From assembly GCA_933228675.1 (NCBI GenBank), contig OW121741.1, positions 15,316,123-15,380,122 of the forward strand: a stretch of DNA of 64,000 bases, written 5' to 3'. The stretch is from Stomorhina lunata (Eukaryota; Arthropoda; Insecta; Diptera; Rhiniidae). This document shows, piece by piece, positions 11,432 through 22,279 of the stretch; within the stretch, counting starts at the first letter, position 1; each line of letters opens with the position of its first letter. Position numbers and translations under genes: made by a program. The notes beneath the pieces were generated by a model. The model searched no databases and had not been told where the DNA came from. It saw only the letters and a list, made by a program, of their open reading frames with translations.

Positions 11432-14400
11432 CTAAACAATATCCGTGCGACATTTCCTCAAAGCCTTACGCATAATAATTGCCAACCTTTCCTCCTCCTT
11501 GCGTCGTTCCTGATCTTCAAATACCTGACGTATCTTATCCGCTTCTTTTGTGGCCTTTTCAGAAATCTCATGGACCAACTCCAAGTGTTCCAACATGCCT
11601 TTGCGAATGCAATATTGAAAATTCATGGCCATCGAATATTTAATATCCATGCCAGAACGCAAGCCCAATTCTTGCCAATGTAAAAATAGCCAATTTTCAT
11701 TCTTTAAATCTTTAATGGCATTATATTTGGGCACAAGTTCCCTTAGCATTGCCTTAAAATAATAAACAACTTCTTGTATTTCGGGTTTTTCGTCAAAAAC
11801 TTTTAGGGAATTTTCCAAAGAGCTGCGTATGGTCTCCATAGCATTCCAGGTATCTTCGAGTTCTACATTTGCTATAGGATTTCCTAGAGTGGCTTCTTCT
11901 AACTTAACTAGATCCTGACAGGCAAACCATAGATTTTTATAGGGCATAAAGCCCTTAATAATGCTATCTAAGAACTCTAATGAAAACTCTTCCAGCTCAA
12001 AAAGTTTCTGGCGATAGCTCAAGGTTTCGCCGAGTTTTTGGAGATCTTGAATAACTTTCCAGGTTTTTTTGAGCTTAAATTGTATGAGATATAATTAAAA
12101 AAAAAATATTTAAAAAAAAGTTTAAAGTCCCTTATACCTCCACAGATACTTCTGTTACTTTAGCCGGATTGAACTGCAGGGAAAATTGCTGAATTTCATC
12201 GTTCAAAGATTCCAAGCGCTCTTCAAAGCCTACACACTCACTCATATGCAAACGCTTAAAATCTTCTATATCCAATTTTTGTTCTTCTTTTAGAGTACTC
12301 AAACGTTCCAAAATATGCTTTGGCCAGGCAATTACCTCCCATTTCATGGCAAACTGATGATCGGGTAGGTTATAGAAAAAACCATCCAACATATCGTATT
12401 CCAGGCACATTATCTGGGTATCGGCCCTTAAGACATCCACCAAATCGGGCACCTCTAAAGCAAAATCTCTTATACTATATAAATGTTCAATGCTCTGAGG
12501 CCTGTCATTGATTTTTGTATATATTTCCAGACAACGCTCCAAGAGTTTCTCGTTTATGTCATACATACGTTCCAAATAGTATTCGAATATTTTCTTAACA
12601 ATTTCTATACGTTTTCGGATCATATATTGTTTCATGGGATCTACAATAACCAAAAAAGGACCTATGGTTATTGTTTCGGGCAGTATACGACGCATTTCTT
12701 CTTTGCTTCTTTTGTGTTCTAAAATATCGGCCTTGATTTGTGCCGAAGGCTTTTTGGCGTTTCTGTAATCGTTCATATAAGTCAGCACATTTAAGAGATA
12801 GAATTCAATAAATCGATCATATTTATGGGCATAGGCACTTAGGGGTATAATGGCCTTTATATAACATTCAATCAAAAGTTCATGGCATTCTATGAACAGT
12901 TCCTCTATAAGTTCCACGGTTAAGATAAATAAATTCTTGGCGAATCTTAGTTTAGTTAAACATTCTGCATCGATTTGCCTAACACCACTCGATTTCTCAA
13001 GACCCTTTTTGAAAATATCCTTAAGAGATCCGGAAAATTCTTTCGGGTTGGTAGAGTAGATAACTTTCTCATCGTCAGAAACTGAGATAATCATAGTAAA
13101 AATGGGCTTATGCCAGGGAAATTCCGTTTGAATAAAATCATTTGTCCACGTGTATTCCGAGTCCAATGTTAAAAATTGAAGACAGGGCTTTGTAAGCAAG
13201 TCAATGAAGGTATGTATAGATTTTTCCAATAAAATTTGCATAGATTCTTGCATACGAAATTTAACTTGCAAAATAAAGCGTGATATCTTACACATTTCAT
13301 AGACCTTAAAGATATCTAGACCAATGTCGAGCCAACCCTTGCCGAGAGCTCTGAGGATTAAAACAATGCCCTGGGAAATTTTCAAAGGCCAGTTTATTTT
13401 CAAATAATTACTGGTGGTGGTAGTTTGCTTTTCCTGCGATTTTAGAAAATCATTCAAGGCCAAAGGTTTGCCATAATTGCAAACGAATATATTTAAGGTC
13501 TCTATATATTGACATTCCGAGGCTACACTTAGCATGGCCTGTATTCCCTTGGCTGTATAAAAAAGAGTATAATTCAAAACCGAAGTTCTGAGGTAAGAAA
13601 TATTTAAATTTAAAAGCTTCAAAGATCTTCTCTCAGTAACACTTCCAAACGAAGGGAATTGTTTGGGTAAAGATCGTCTTATGACCTCGGGCTGATAGTT
13701 GGGAAACTCATGGGGTAAATGTTTAATAAACTTTTCTAATTCGTAGCATGTCATTAAATGCTCATAAAGCAAATAAACATCTAAATATAAGACATTATAG
13801 AACTTAGGATCAGTTTTGACCGATTTCATTAATTTTTCGACGACTTTATGGTTATAGAAACGATTATTTGATATATCTTGCCACAGGACACAGTCCACCA
13901 CACCCTCCATGCTTATTAAAACCTCGGCTTCATTTCGTTTACGAACCGCCTGCTTTAGGCGTTCCACATATTGAAAGGGATTTTCAGCCAAAAACATAAA
14001 TTGAATTTTTGGTATATCATAAAAAGCTTCGTCCTCCAAAGTCATGACCCTCCATTTACGTTTGGATGGATCAAAGGAGTATACAGCTATATATTGCCAT
14101 TTATATTGCACTAAACTTTGACAATAAGGCACATAGGCCTTGGCAGGCAGAGGATATTTCTGACCATCTTCCAATTCGCCCAATTTCAACCAACAATCCG
14201 GAGTATAACAACAAAAGTTTGTATCATCAAAAAAGCTTAGCGGCAAAAAGTGTTCAAAAGCACTTTCTGACAAAAGATAATACTGCTCTTCCGAAGGCAA
14301 AAGCTGATTTTTGTCTAGACCCTCCGACTCCAATTCACTTTCCAAATGTAACTTATTGAAAATTCTTCTTCTCCGATCTACCTCAACATCTCGTGGTAAA

Positions 14401-14753
14401 CATTTTTTGGCCACAATTTTTGTCATTTGTACTTTGGGTAAAATAGTTTTCAGTGGAAACATGTGCTGCTTACCATTTTTTCCCGGTAGTGTCATCCATT
14501 TTTGGGCAGTTTCGATTTGATGTTCCTGAATGGGAAATTTTTTACCGGATATTTTCAGTTGCTTGCAAGGAGTCACAACATCCGACGTGAGGGTGCATGT
14601 TTTTACATATAAAGGCACATTGTCTATACTTTCGATAGTGCCGCGACTTTCTGGTTTGATAAGGGCTTGAGAATAGATGATGGAACGGCGACTGTCGTTA
14701 TTTGGTTGAGCTATTGAGTGCCTTGTGTTTCTGGAGTTTTGGTTGTCTTCCAT
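11432..14753 (-). CDS. Motorless (tail-only) axonemal-type dynein heavy chain
   Basis: Exons 14753-12138 and 12073-11432 join in phase 0 across a 64-nt intron, giving 1085 residues. The first ~850 residues are a divergent dynein heavy-chain tail. Residues ~850-1050 carry the best family signal, resembling the end of the tail and start of the linker in single-headed inner-arm chains (DNAH3/7/12 type): VTEVSVE, FMPYKNLW, and C-IRKGMLEHLELVHEISEKA. Just where a normal chain continues through the linker into six AAA modules, this one ends in a short charged helix (DQERRKEEERLAII) and a stop. The next gene begins 900 bp downstream, so motor exons cannot be hidden. It may act as an axonemal structural or dominant-tail subunit, or be a decayed gene. 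The long intact frame argues against recent decay. The start is the first ATG of the frame. Confidence 0.75.
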
Positions 14754-14859
14754 GTTTGGATTTTTCTTTTTTTTTTGTTGATTTTTTCAAAATTTATTTC
14801 AGTTTGTGGTATTTGTCGAAAAAATTCTTAAAAATTGTAGATTTTTGAAAATGTTTACC

Positions 14860-15420
14860 TATTTTTTATACAGCCAAAGGTATACAGGGTATGATAAAAT
14901 TGGACTCGGAATGTTAATATATGAGAGTGACACCCGCCAGTGACTGAGTGGCGCCGGTGGAGGGGGAGGTATACAATGGAACCTCTCCTCTAGGTCCGTC
15001 AGTAATTGTCGCTTCTGCTGTAGAATATCCGAGACAATGTCGCCAAGTTTCAGTTGGTCTTTATCGTTCCTCCCTACTGTGTTCCGTATAACCCTGAAGC
15101 TATACTAAAGGTGGTTCCGTCCGTGTCGTTTTGGTTTTTATTTTTGTTTGGTTTTTGTTTTTCTTATTTGTTGAAATTTTGTATCCCACGAGTGTGGGGA
15201 AAGAACCCTGTAACGTGGAAATAACTTTAGTACAAGTGGATGCGTCAAGGTATCCACAGTGCACCGTTCAAACACAGTCTCCTAGGCTGTTAACTGCGCA
15301 ATTCAATCCGAAAGAAATTGTTGTTGAACCTCAACAATCACCTGGGGACGCGCTCTCAAAGGATTAGGTTCCCCCGAGGGAAAAGTGAACATTTTTCACG
15401 TGAGGTGTTATTTATAATAT
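14860..15420. other. GC-richer unclassified insertion, possibly retroelement-derived
   Basis: Between the dynein-tail promoter and the tctn 3' end lies about 550 bp that is clearly less AT-rich than its surroundings. It contains GAGTGGCGCCGGTGGAGG, a T/G-rich tract (15,125-15,165), and a short plus-strand frame ending at 15,367. The last ~57 codons of that frame look protein-like (NVEITLVQVDASRYPQ). There is no clear start, and neither terminal repeats nor a target duplication could be defined. It may be the remains of an LTR element or other inserted sequence. Not identified. Confidence 0.35.
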
Positions 15421-15470
15421 AATTCATAATTGGACTGAATTGGACAAAAATTTAATAAGCATTAAATAGT

Positions 15471-15476
15471 TTTATT
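15471..15476 (-). terminator. polyadenylation signal of tctn
   Basis: The minus strand reads AATAAA 45 nt past the tctn stop codon, which is suitable spacing for the 3' end of the B9d2-tctn unit. Confidence 0.65.
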
Positions 15477-15521
15477 GCGATACAATTTATAAAATGAGAC
15501 GACCATCTAAAAAAATCTTAA

Positions 15522-18500
15522 TTAAATATTTAAAACTAAAACTAAACCTACAAATACTTCAAATAATAAATTAAAATTCCAAAATTTAGAACTAGCTGAT
15601 ACAGCTTTTTCATGAACATGATAGAATCTAACAGTTACAGTGATCGGTACCTCGAGATTTTCATCCAAAGCAAATTCTAAATCATGACGTTCGGACAAAT
15701 GTAAAACAGCATGCTGAATCACATTCTGCAAGGGTACATTGTCCACCATAAAAGTGGCCATATGGAACTCATAGGTCAAGCTCAGTAGTATATTGCGACA
15801 GACAAATGTATTGCTTTCGTGTAAATATTGACCAACTACAGGATCAAAGTCACTATTAAAAACTTGCAGTGGTAGCCATTTATTGGAGTTATTTTCCGGT
15901 TTACCCAGTTGAGATATCAAATATGATGAAAGATCTTTGATTTCCAGATCTTGTCCAAACAGCTGATCATGTATATGTTTTTGTAAATTTAAACAGATTT
16001 CAGTAAAATTCATTTTGTGCGGTTCCTCTTCACTCATTAGCGTACTATTTTCTAGCTTTATTTTACAATATTTGGCCGTATTAATGCCATATTTGATGTG
16101 ATCTTTAGCGGGATTGAAACGTTTACATTCCCCACTTTCCTTGGTAAACAGGGCCAAAATATGTGAATCGTTATTTTTGATACTAAAATAATTTATAACT
16201 TGATTTTTGTCTGACAAGGGTTTGGTTTTATTATACGGCTCATAGCGACCCAGTATTAGGGGTTTGCCCGTTAAATAGCCTAAGGCTCCAGATATTGGCA
16301 GAGGCGGCTTAAATTGTTTCCTCCTCCTTTGATTATTATATTCCTCATAAGTTTTATTAAAAAATTCAGTTTCATAAGAGAACCAATAATTATCACCCTG
16401 ATCATTGTTTTTGATATTGTTAAGATATAGGACCACTGCGACTTCCTGGATATTGGTAAAGTTGTGGAATATATTCACTTTTACTTTCAAATGATTATTC
16501 GATATTTCTTCATTTTTGAAAGTTTGTTTGACAGTTATATTTCCTATATAATTGTTCAGATTTTTCTGGTTATATAAATCATCGGGAATGTTGGGTCTTA
16601 TGAATATTTTGTAGTTATCTTGTAGTTGTTGTAGTCCTAGTTGGATTTCCTTTAATTCTTCATAAGTGGAAAGGGAGCAAGATTTTTTAACTGATTTCAG
16701 ATGGTAAATGGACTCTTTAATACGACAGGAGGATGATTGAAAAGATGATGGAAGATCTAAAAGAAAAATGTTCAAGATTAATCAGTAACAGGTTCTAGGA
16801 TAAATTTCTGTTCTAGTTTAGTTCTAGTTCAGTTGTAGTTCAGTTCTAGTTCAGTTGTAGTTCAGTTCTAGTTCAGTTCAGTTCTACTTCATTTCTAGTT
16901 CTGTTCTACTTCAATTCTAGTTCAGTTCTAGTTCAGTTCTAGTTCAGTTCTAGTTCAGTTCTAGTTCAGTTCTAGTTCAGTTCTAGTTCAGTTCTAGTTC
17001 AGTTCTAGTTCAGTTCTAGTTCAGTTCTAGTTCAGTTCTAGTTCAGTTCTAGTTCAGTTCTAGTTCAGTTCTAGTTCAGTTCTAGTTCAGTTCTAGTTCA
17101 GTTCTAGTTCAGTTCTAGTTCAGTTCTAGTTCAGTTCTAGTTCAGTTCTAGTTCAGTTCTACTTCAGTTCTACTTCAGTTCTAGTTCAGTTCTAGTTCAG
17201 TTCTAGTTCAGTTCTAGTTCAGTTCTAGTTCAGTTCTAGTTCAGTTCTAGTTCAGTTCTAGTTCAGTTCTAGTTCAGTTCTAGTTCAGTTCTAGTTCAGT
17301 TCTAGTTCAGTTCTAGTTCAGTTCTAGTTCAGTTCTAGTTCAGTTCTAGTTCAGTTCTAGTTCAGTTCTAGTTCAGTTCTAGTTCAGTTCTAGTTCAGTT
17401 CTAGTTCAGTTCTAGTTCAGTTCTAGTTCAGTTCTAGTTCAGTTCTAGTTCAGTTCTAGTTCAGTTCTAGTTCAGTTCTAGTTCAGTTCTAGTTCAGTTC
17501 TAGTTTAGTTCTAGTTCAGTTCTAGTTCAGTTTTAGTTCAGTTCTAGTTCAGTTCTAGTTCAGTTCTAGTTCAGTTCTAGTTCAGTTCTAGTTCAGTTCT
17601 AGTTCAGTTCTACTTCAGTTCTACTTCAGTTCTAGTTCAGTTCTAGTTCAGTTCTAGTTCAGTTCTAGTTCAGTTCTAGTTCAGTTCTAGTTCAGTTCTA
17701 GTTCAGTTCTAGTTCAGTTCTAGTTCAGTTCTAGTTCAGTTCTAGTTCAGTTCTAGTTCAGTTCTAGTTCAGTTCTAGTTCAGTTCTAGTTCAGTTCTAG
17801 TTCAGTTCTAGTTCAGTTCTAGTTCAGTTCTAGTTCAGTTCTAGTTCAGTTCTAGTTCAGTTCTAGTTCAGTTCTAGTTCAGTTCTAGTTCAGTTCTAGT
17901 TCAGTTCTAGTTCAGTTCTAGTTCAGTTCTAGTTCAGTTCTAGTTCAGTTCTAGTTCAGTTCTAGTTCAGTTCTAGTTCAGTTCTAGTTCAGTTCTAGTT
18001 CAGTTCTAGTTCAGTTCTAGTTCAGTTCTAGTTCAGTTCTAGTTCAGTTCTAGTTCAGTTCTAGTTCAGTTCTAGTTCAGTTCTAGTTCAGTTCTAGTTC
18101 AGTTCTAGTTCAGTTCTAGTTCAGTTCTAGTTCAGTTCTAGTTCAGTTCTAGTTCAGTTCTAGTTCAGTTCTAGTTCAGTTCTAGTTCAGTTCTAGTTCA
18201 GTTCTAGTTCAGTTCTAGTTCAGTTCTAGTTCAGTTCTAGTTCAGTTCTAGTTCAGTTCTAGTTCAGTTCTAGTTCAGTTCTAGTTCAGTTCTAGTTCAG
18301 TTCTAGTTCAGTTCTAGTTCAGTTCTAGTTCAGTTCTAGTTCAGTTCTAGTTCAGTTCTAGTTCAGTTCTAGTTCAGTTCTAGTTCAGTTCTAGTTCAGT
18401 TCTAGTTCAGTTCTAGTTCAGTTCTAGTTCAGTTCTAGTTCAGTTCTAGTTCAGTTCTAGTTCAGTTCTAGTTCAGTTCTAGTTCAGTTCTAGTTCAGTT

Positions 18501-20167
18501 CTAGTTCAGTTCTAGTTCAGTTCTAGTTCAGTTCTAGTTCAGTTCTAGTTCAGTTCTAGTTCAGTTCTAGTTCAGTTCTAGTTCAGTTCTAGTTCAGTTC
18601 TAGTTCAGTTCTAGTTCAGTTCTAGTTCAGTTCTAGTTCAGTTCTAGTTCAGTTCTAGTTCAGTTCTAGTTCAGTTCTAGTTCAGTTCTAGTTCAGTTCT
18701 AGTTCAGTTCTAGTTCAGTTCTAGTTCAGTTCTAGTTCAGTTCTAGTTCAGTTCTAGTTCAGTTCTAGTTCAGTTCTAGTTCAGTTCTAGTTCAGTTCTA
18801 GTTCAGTTCTAGTTCAGTTCTAGTTCAGTTCTAGTTCAGTTCTAGTTCAGTTCTAGTTCAGTTCTAGTTCAGTTCTAGTTCAGTTCTAGTTCAGTTCTAG
18901 TTCAGTTCTAGTTCAGTTCTAGTTCAGTTCTAGTTCAGTTCTAGTTCAGTTCTAGTTCAGTTCTAGTTCAGTTCTAGTTCAGTTCTAGTTCAGTTCTAGT
19001 TCAGTTCTAGTTCAGTTCTAGTTCAGTTCTAGTTCAGTTCTAGTTCAGTTCTAGTTCAGTTCTAGTTCAGTTCTAGTTCAGTTCTAGTTCAGTTCTAGTT
19101 CAGTTCTAGTTCAGTTCTAGTTCAGTTCTAGTTCAGTTCTAGTTCAGTTCTAGTTCAGTTCTAGTTCAGTTCTAGTTCAGTTCTAGTTCAGTTCTAGTTC
19201 AGTTCTAGTTCAGTTCTAGTTCAGTTCTAGTTCAGTTCTAGTTCTAGTTCTGTTCTGGTTATTTTCTAGTCCCAGTTCTTACCGAAATTTTGTATTTCCT
19301 TGGTGTATATATTAATAATTCTCAAAGTATCTCCAAATTTATAAAATTCATGACTTTTGATATCTTCAGACTCTAGTAAAAAATTAGGCCATTTATTATA
19401 GCGGGAAGTGTCCTCAAAGGAATGGGAAAGCTATAATAAACAATATATAGTTTTTTTTAAATGAACTTTTATTTTTTAAGTATTGCACCCACCTCTTCTT
19501 TCAAAACTGGTGGGTTGGTCCTAAAAACACACAACCAACCATCATTGACCTCACACGAGGGCAAGCCATGTTGGAATTTGAAATCTTCAAAACGTCCCTC
19601 AAGTTCTTCGGATTCCATTGGTTTCTGAACTTCACAGCGAAATACCTTTAATGCTTCCTCTGAACAGTCGCGATCACAACAACAATTTATATCACACGAA
19701 TCCTGAGTGAGATCACAGAAACAAAATTTCTGTTGTTTGGGTTTTATGGGAATCGGTATTTCTGAGATATCGGGTAGGTTTTTAGAAGTTGTTTCATTAA
19801 TTTCAACTTTGGGGGTGGAAGTTGTTGAAGTTGGTATCGTGGTAGTTGTAGGGGATTTTTTAGTGGTAGTCGTAGTTGTGCTTGTGGTTATGGGAGATTT
19901 TTTGGGTGGAAATTCGGGCCATTCCGATTCTGATGTAGTGGGTTTAACTATCAAAGTAGTAGCTCTAGGAGTTGTATTTGTGATGGTTGTACTGGTTTTA
20001 GTAGTTTCTGTATTTATATCTTCTGTCGTTGAGTCCATTACAGTGGTATTAGGAGCCATTGTAGTGGTTAGAGGCAAAGGTTTGGAGATGCCTATTTTAA
20101 CAGCTTCAGAGTACAGTATAGCCATTATTAAAATTTCATAGGTGATTAAAAGTCTTTTGTTTGCCAT
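15522..20167 (-). CDS. tctn: Tectonic (ciliary transition-zone glycoprotein), 3 exons
   Basis: Exons 20167-19493, 19430-19283 and 16756-15522 join in phase to encode 685 residues. An N-terminal hydrophobic segment (residues ~8-21) fits a signal peptide. Residues ~33-130 are Thr-rich and probably O-glycosylated. The tectonic cysteine signature follows at ~149-181 (CFCDLTQDSCDINCCCDRDC). The DUF1619 region fills the rest, and the last ~17 residues are hydrophobic (FNLLFEVFVGLVLVL), as a membrane anchor would be. Tectonics work with B9-domain and MKS proteins as the gate at the ciliary transition zone. The ATG lies 6 nt after the B9d2 stop, with A at -3 and G at +4, so both proteins probably come from one transcript. 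Intron 2 is 2.5 kb and is almost entirely an 11-bp satellite. The 3' exon was linked by phase and by the G|AT junction codon. Confidence 0.92.
16811..19255. repeat. 11-bp satellite (AGTTCAGTTCT)n inside tctn intron 2
   Basis: About 220 near-perfect tandem copies of AGTTCAGTTCT. Variants (GTAG, CTAC, TTTAG) cluster near the left end and at about 17,160, 17,510 and 17,610, while the right half is almost uniform. The unit is itself a 5+6 duplication (AGTTC/AGTTCT). The same unit in the same orientation forms a second array at 25,539-27,709. Confidence 0.98.
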
Positions 20168-20173
20168 CTTGAG

Positions 20174-20835
20174 TTATTTGAACTCTATTCCAAATTTGCC
20201 AAAATTACGAAAGATTAAATTTATATCAATTATAATCTTGCCGGAAGAACGAGTTTGTAATTTGAATCTTTTGGAGTTAGGAAAAGAAAATATAATTAAT
20301 TTCTTAAATTATAAAAATTAATCAAAATCGTAAGTCACCTTTCCAGTCCCGAGTAAATTAAATCCTCTTTACACAAAGCCAAACCTCCGCCGCCAAATTT
20401 CTCTCTCACACTATCGTACCAGGAACGAGGCGCCAATTTCCAACACAATACCTCTAAACGATGTAGACCAGGTTTTGTGGGCAAATGTACAAAACCATAA
20501 CCAACTGGCCAACTTTTATTTAAAACATTAACGGCATGTATCTCTAAATGTAATTTAGGCCAACCCTGAACCGAAGAGGTGCTCAAATGCAAATCCAAAG
20601 GTTGACAGAAATCGGAACAGGATTCTAAACGATTTGAGGCTACAAATGTCTGACCGACAGCTTCGCCCTGAACTATGCGCCACGAGGTGCCTGAGAAAGA
20701 ACTTAAGAATTTTCATTTATAAATAATAAAAAAAAAGTTCTTCCTACCGCTTTGTAAACTCCACTTGCAAAATATATGAGGCTCTTGGAATTCAACTGCT
20801 TTTAAAATTTGCCCAATAACATGAACTTCCGCCAT
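20174..20835 (-). CDS. B9d2: B9 domain-containing protein 2 (ciliary transition zone)
   Basis: Exons 20835-20748, 20690-20339 and 20267-20174 join in phase to give 177 residues, against about 175 for animal B9D2. The N-terminus [11 protein letters not shown] is the family start. The B9 (C2-like) domain continues with [41 protein letters not shown], and [15 protein letters not shown]. The last exon supplies the typical end ([21 protein letters not shown]). B9D2 forms a complex with B9D1 and MKS1 and joins the tectonics at the transition zone of cilia and basal bodies. The last exon is needed to complete the domain and places the stop (TAA, 20176-20174) 6 nt before the tctn ATG. The B9d2 ATG has T at -3, a weaker context than that of tctn. 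The X-box lies 153 bp upstream. Confidence 0.95.
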
Positions 20836-20987
20836 CAATGTGATTTCCCCCGTTTAGTTTAATATTCAACATTTATTTATTTTTTTCTCAAAATATTTTA
20901 ATTATTATCAGAATTTTTTTTAATTGACATCTGAACTCCTGAAATTTTCTTGTATATTTAAAATTATTTGTTTGTTTATTTAATGTG

Positions 20988-21001
20988 GTAACCATGGTTA
21001 C
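20988..21001 (-). promoter_or_regulatory. X-box (RFX-factor site) upstream of B9d2-tctn
   Basis: GTAACCATGGTTAC is a perfect 14-bp palindrome. It matches the symmetric X-box form GTNRCC-AT-GGYNAC bound by RFX factors, which drive ciliary genes in flies, nematodes and vertebrates. It sits 153 bp upstream of the B9d2 ATG, a usual distance for X-boxes. A further half-site GTTGCC lies at 21,114-21,119. Occupancy is inferred. Confidence 0.78.
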
Positions 21002-21329
21002 ATAAGGGTTGCTTCGACTTCCTTGAACTTGATAGGCAAACCTTCCCAATGACCGTTAAAAAGGTTGTGAACTTTGCTAAGACAGGGTTGTTTATTTAAA
21101 TAGGGTGGATGGTGTTGCCATATCACTTAACTTTTAAATCTTTTTTAACTGAAACAAAACTAGTTCTGGGGGTTACTGGGTATTGCGATTCAAAAGAAAA
21201 TATTTTCGAAACACAATGGTTTAAGCGTACAAATTCGAATAGTTTTATTTTCGAATCGAGGAACACGGTAACCCTCCTTTTTAGGGCTTGGTTTATTTCT
21301 ATTCTTGTTTTATTCTTTTACCTGGAATT

Positions 21330-22270
21330 TTTGTCCTCCATAACTCAGATTTTGAAGATCAGGTTAGGGTGACTTCAACTTCACAATCGTTCCTCCTTTT
21401 CTACGACAGGGAGGCCAAATTGAAGAGTAGATCTCAGACAAGTCTTCTTGGCTCTTGTTAAAACTAAGGAAATTGAAAAGTAAATGAATAATATTGGATG
21501 CTAAAATCTATTTAGAATATATACCTAAGCCTTTTCTAAGAAGCATCACTGTTGCTTTGATACAGCGGTTTTGAATTAATTGTCCTGGATGTCTAACGTA
21601 GCAATAGTAAGGTGGCCAAAAAGCAATACGACAGTCTGTTGGGTTCTATCAAGAATGACAAAGAGACTTCTAGATCATCCTTTCTTCAGCAGTCCCAGAA
21701 AGAATACAACTTCCTTCAAACTGCTGGTGAGAACACGGAGGTGGAAGTTGACGAGGAAGCCCTCAGTCCCAGATTTAGAAGATACCGTCAGAGTGACTTC
21801 AACTTCACAGTTGTTCCTCCTTACGGACGACAGAAAGTTCAAATTGAAGAGTAGATCTCAGGCAAGTCTGCTTGGCTTTTGATAAAACTGAGGAATTTGA
21901 AAAGAAAATGAAAGATATTGAAAGCTAAAATATGTTTAGAATATGAAACAAAGCGTCACTGCTTTGATACAGCAGTTTCGGAGTAATTGTCCTTCATGTC
22001 TAACATAGTGATAGAAAGGGAGTCAGAAAACAGTACGACAATCTGTCGGGCTCTATTAAGAAGAACGAAGAGACTTCTGAATTATCACTCGTTAGCAGTT
22101 CCAGAACGAACTCGACTCTCCTAAAACTTTTGAGAACATGGAGGTGGAAGTTGATGCGGAAGCCCTCCTGAACCCAGTGCCTAGTTTCTGTATTTCCAGA
22201 TTTTGAAGATGAGTTCAGGGTGACTTAAATTTCACAATCGTTCTAATTACGAAAAGAATGATAAAGATTT
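21330..22270 (+). pseudogene. Three tandem, decayed copies of an unidentified ~420-bp coding-like unit
   Basis: A block ending in GGTGACTTCAACTTCACA recurs near 21,350, 21,770 and 22,200 (spacing about 420-430 bp). The shared block extends through GAAGAGTAGATCTCAG and a TTTGATACAGC segment. The middle copy keeps an open frame of 80 codons (21,612-21,854) with natural-looking composition: KKQYDSLLGSIKNDKETS, ENTEVEVDEEAL, QSDFNFTVVPPYG, ending at TAG. It has no in-frame ATG. The third copy keeps KQYDNLSGSIKKNEETSE but then shifts frame, and the first has only the 3' half. I do not recognise the protein. It is probably a duplicated pseudogene or captured exon. Confidence 0.6.
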
Positions 22271-22279
22271 GGCAAGTTA

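Noticed and set aside
14066..14520. Plus-strand frames opposite the dynein tail
   Set aside because: Shadows of the minus-strand gene, with no recognisable features of their own.
15131..15367. 78-codon frame starting with a Phe/Val-rich segment
   Set aside because: The N-terminal part is translation of a T/G-rich simple tract. Only its last ~57 codons look coding, so no gene is called.
19707..20141. 144-codon plus-strand valine-rich frame
   Set aside because: Antisense of the Thr-rich segment of tectonic (ACC/ACT codons read as GGT/AGT/GTA).
21580..21882. 100-codon plus-strand frame in the middle copy of the triplicated unit
   Set aside because: Overlaps the more natural 80-codon frame in another phase, and its residues are not conserved in the third copy.
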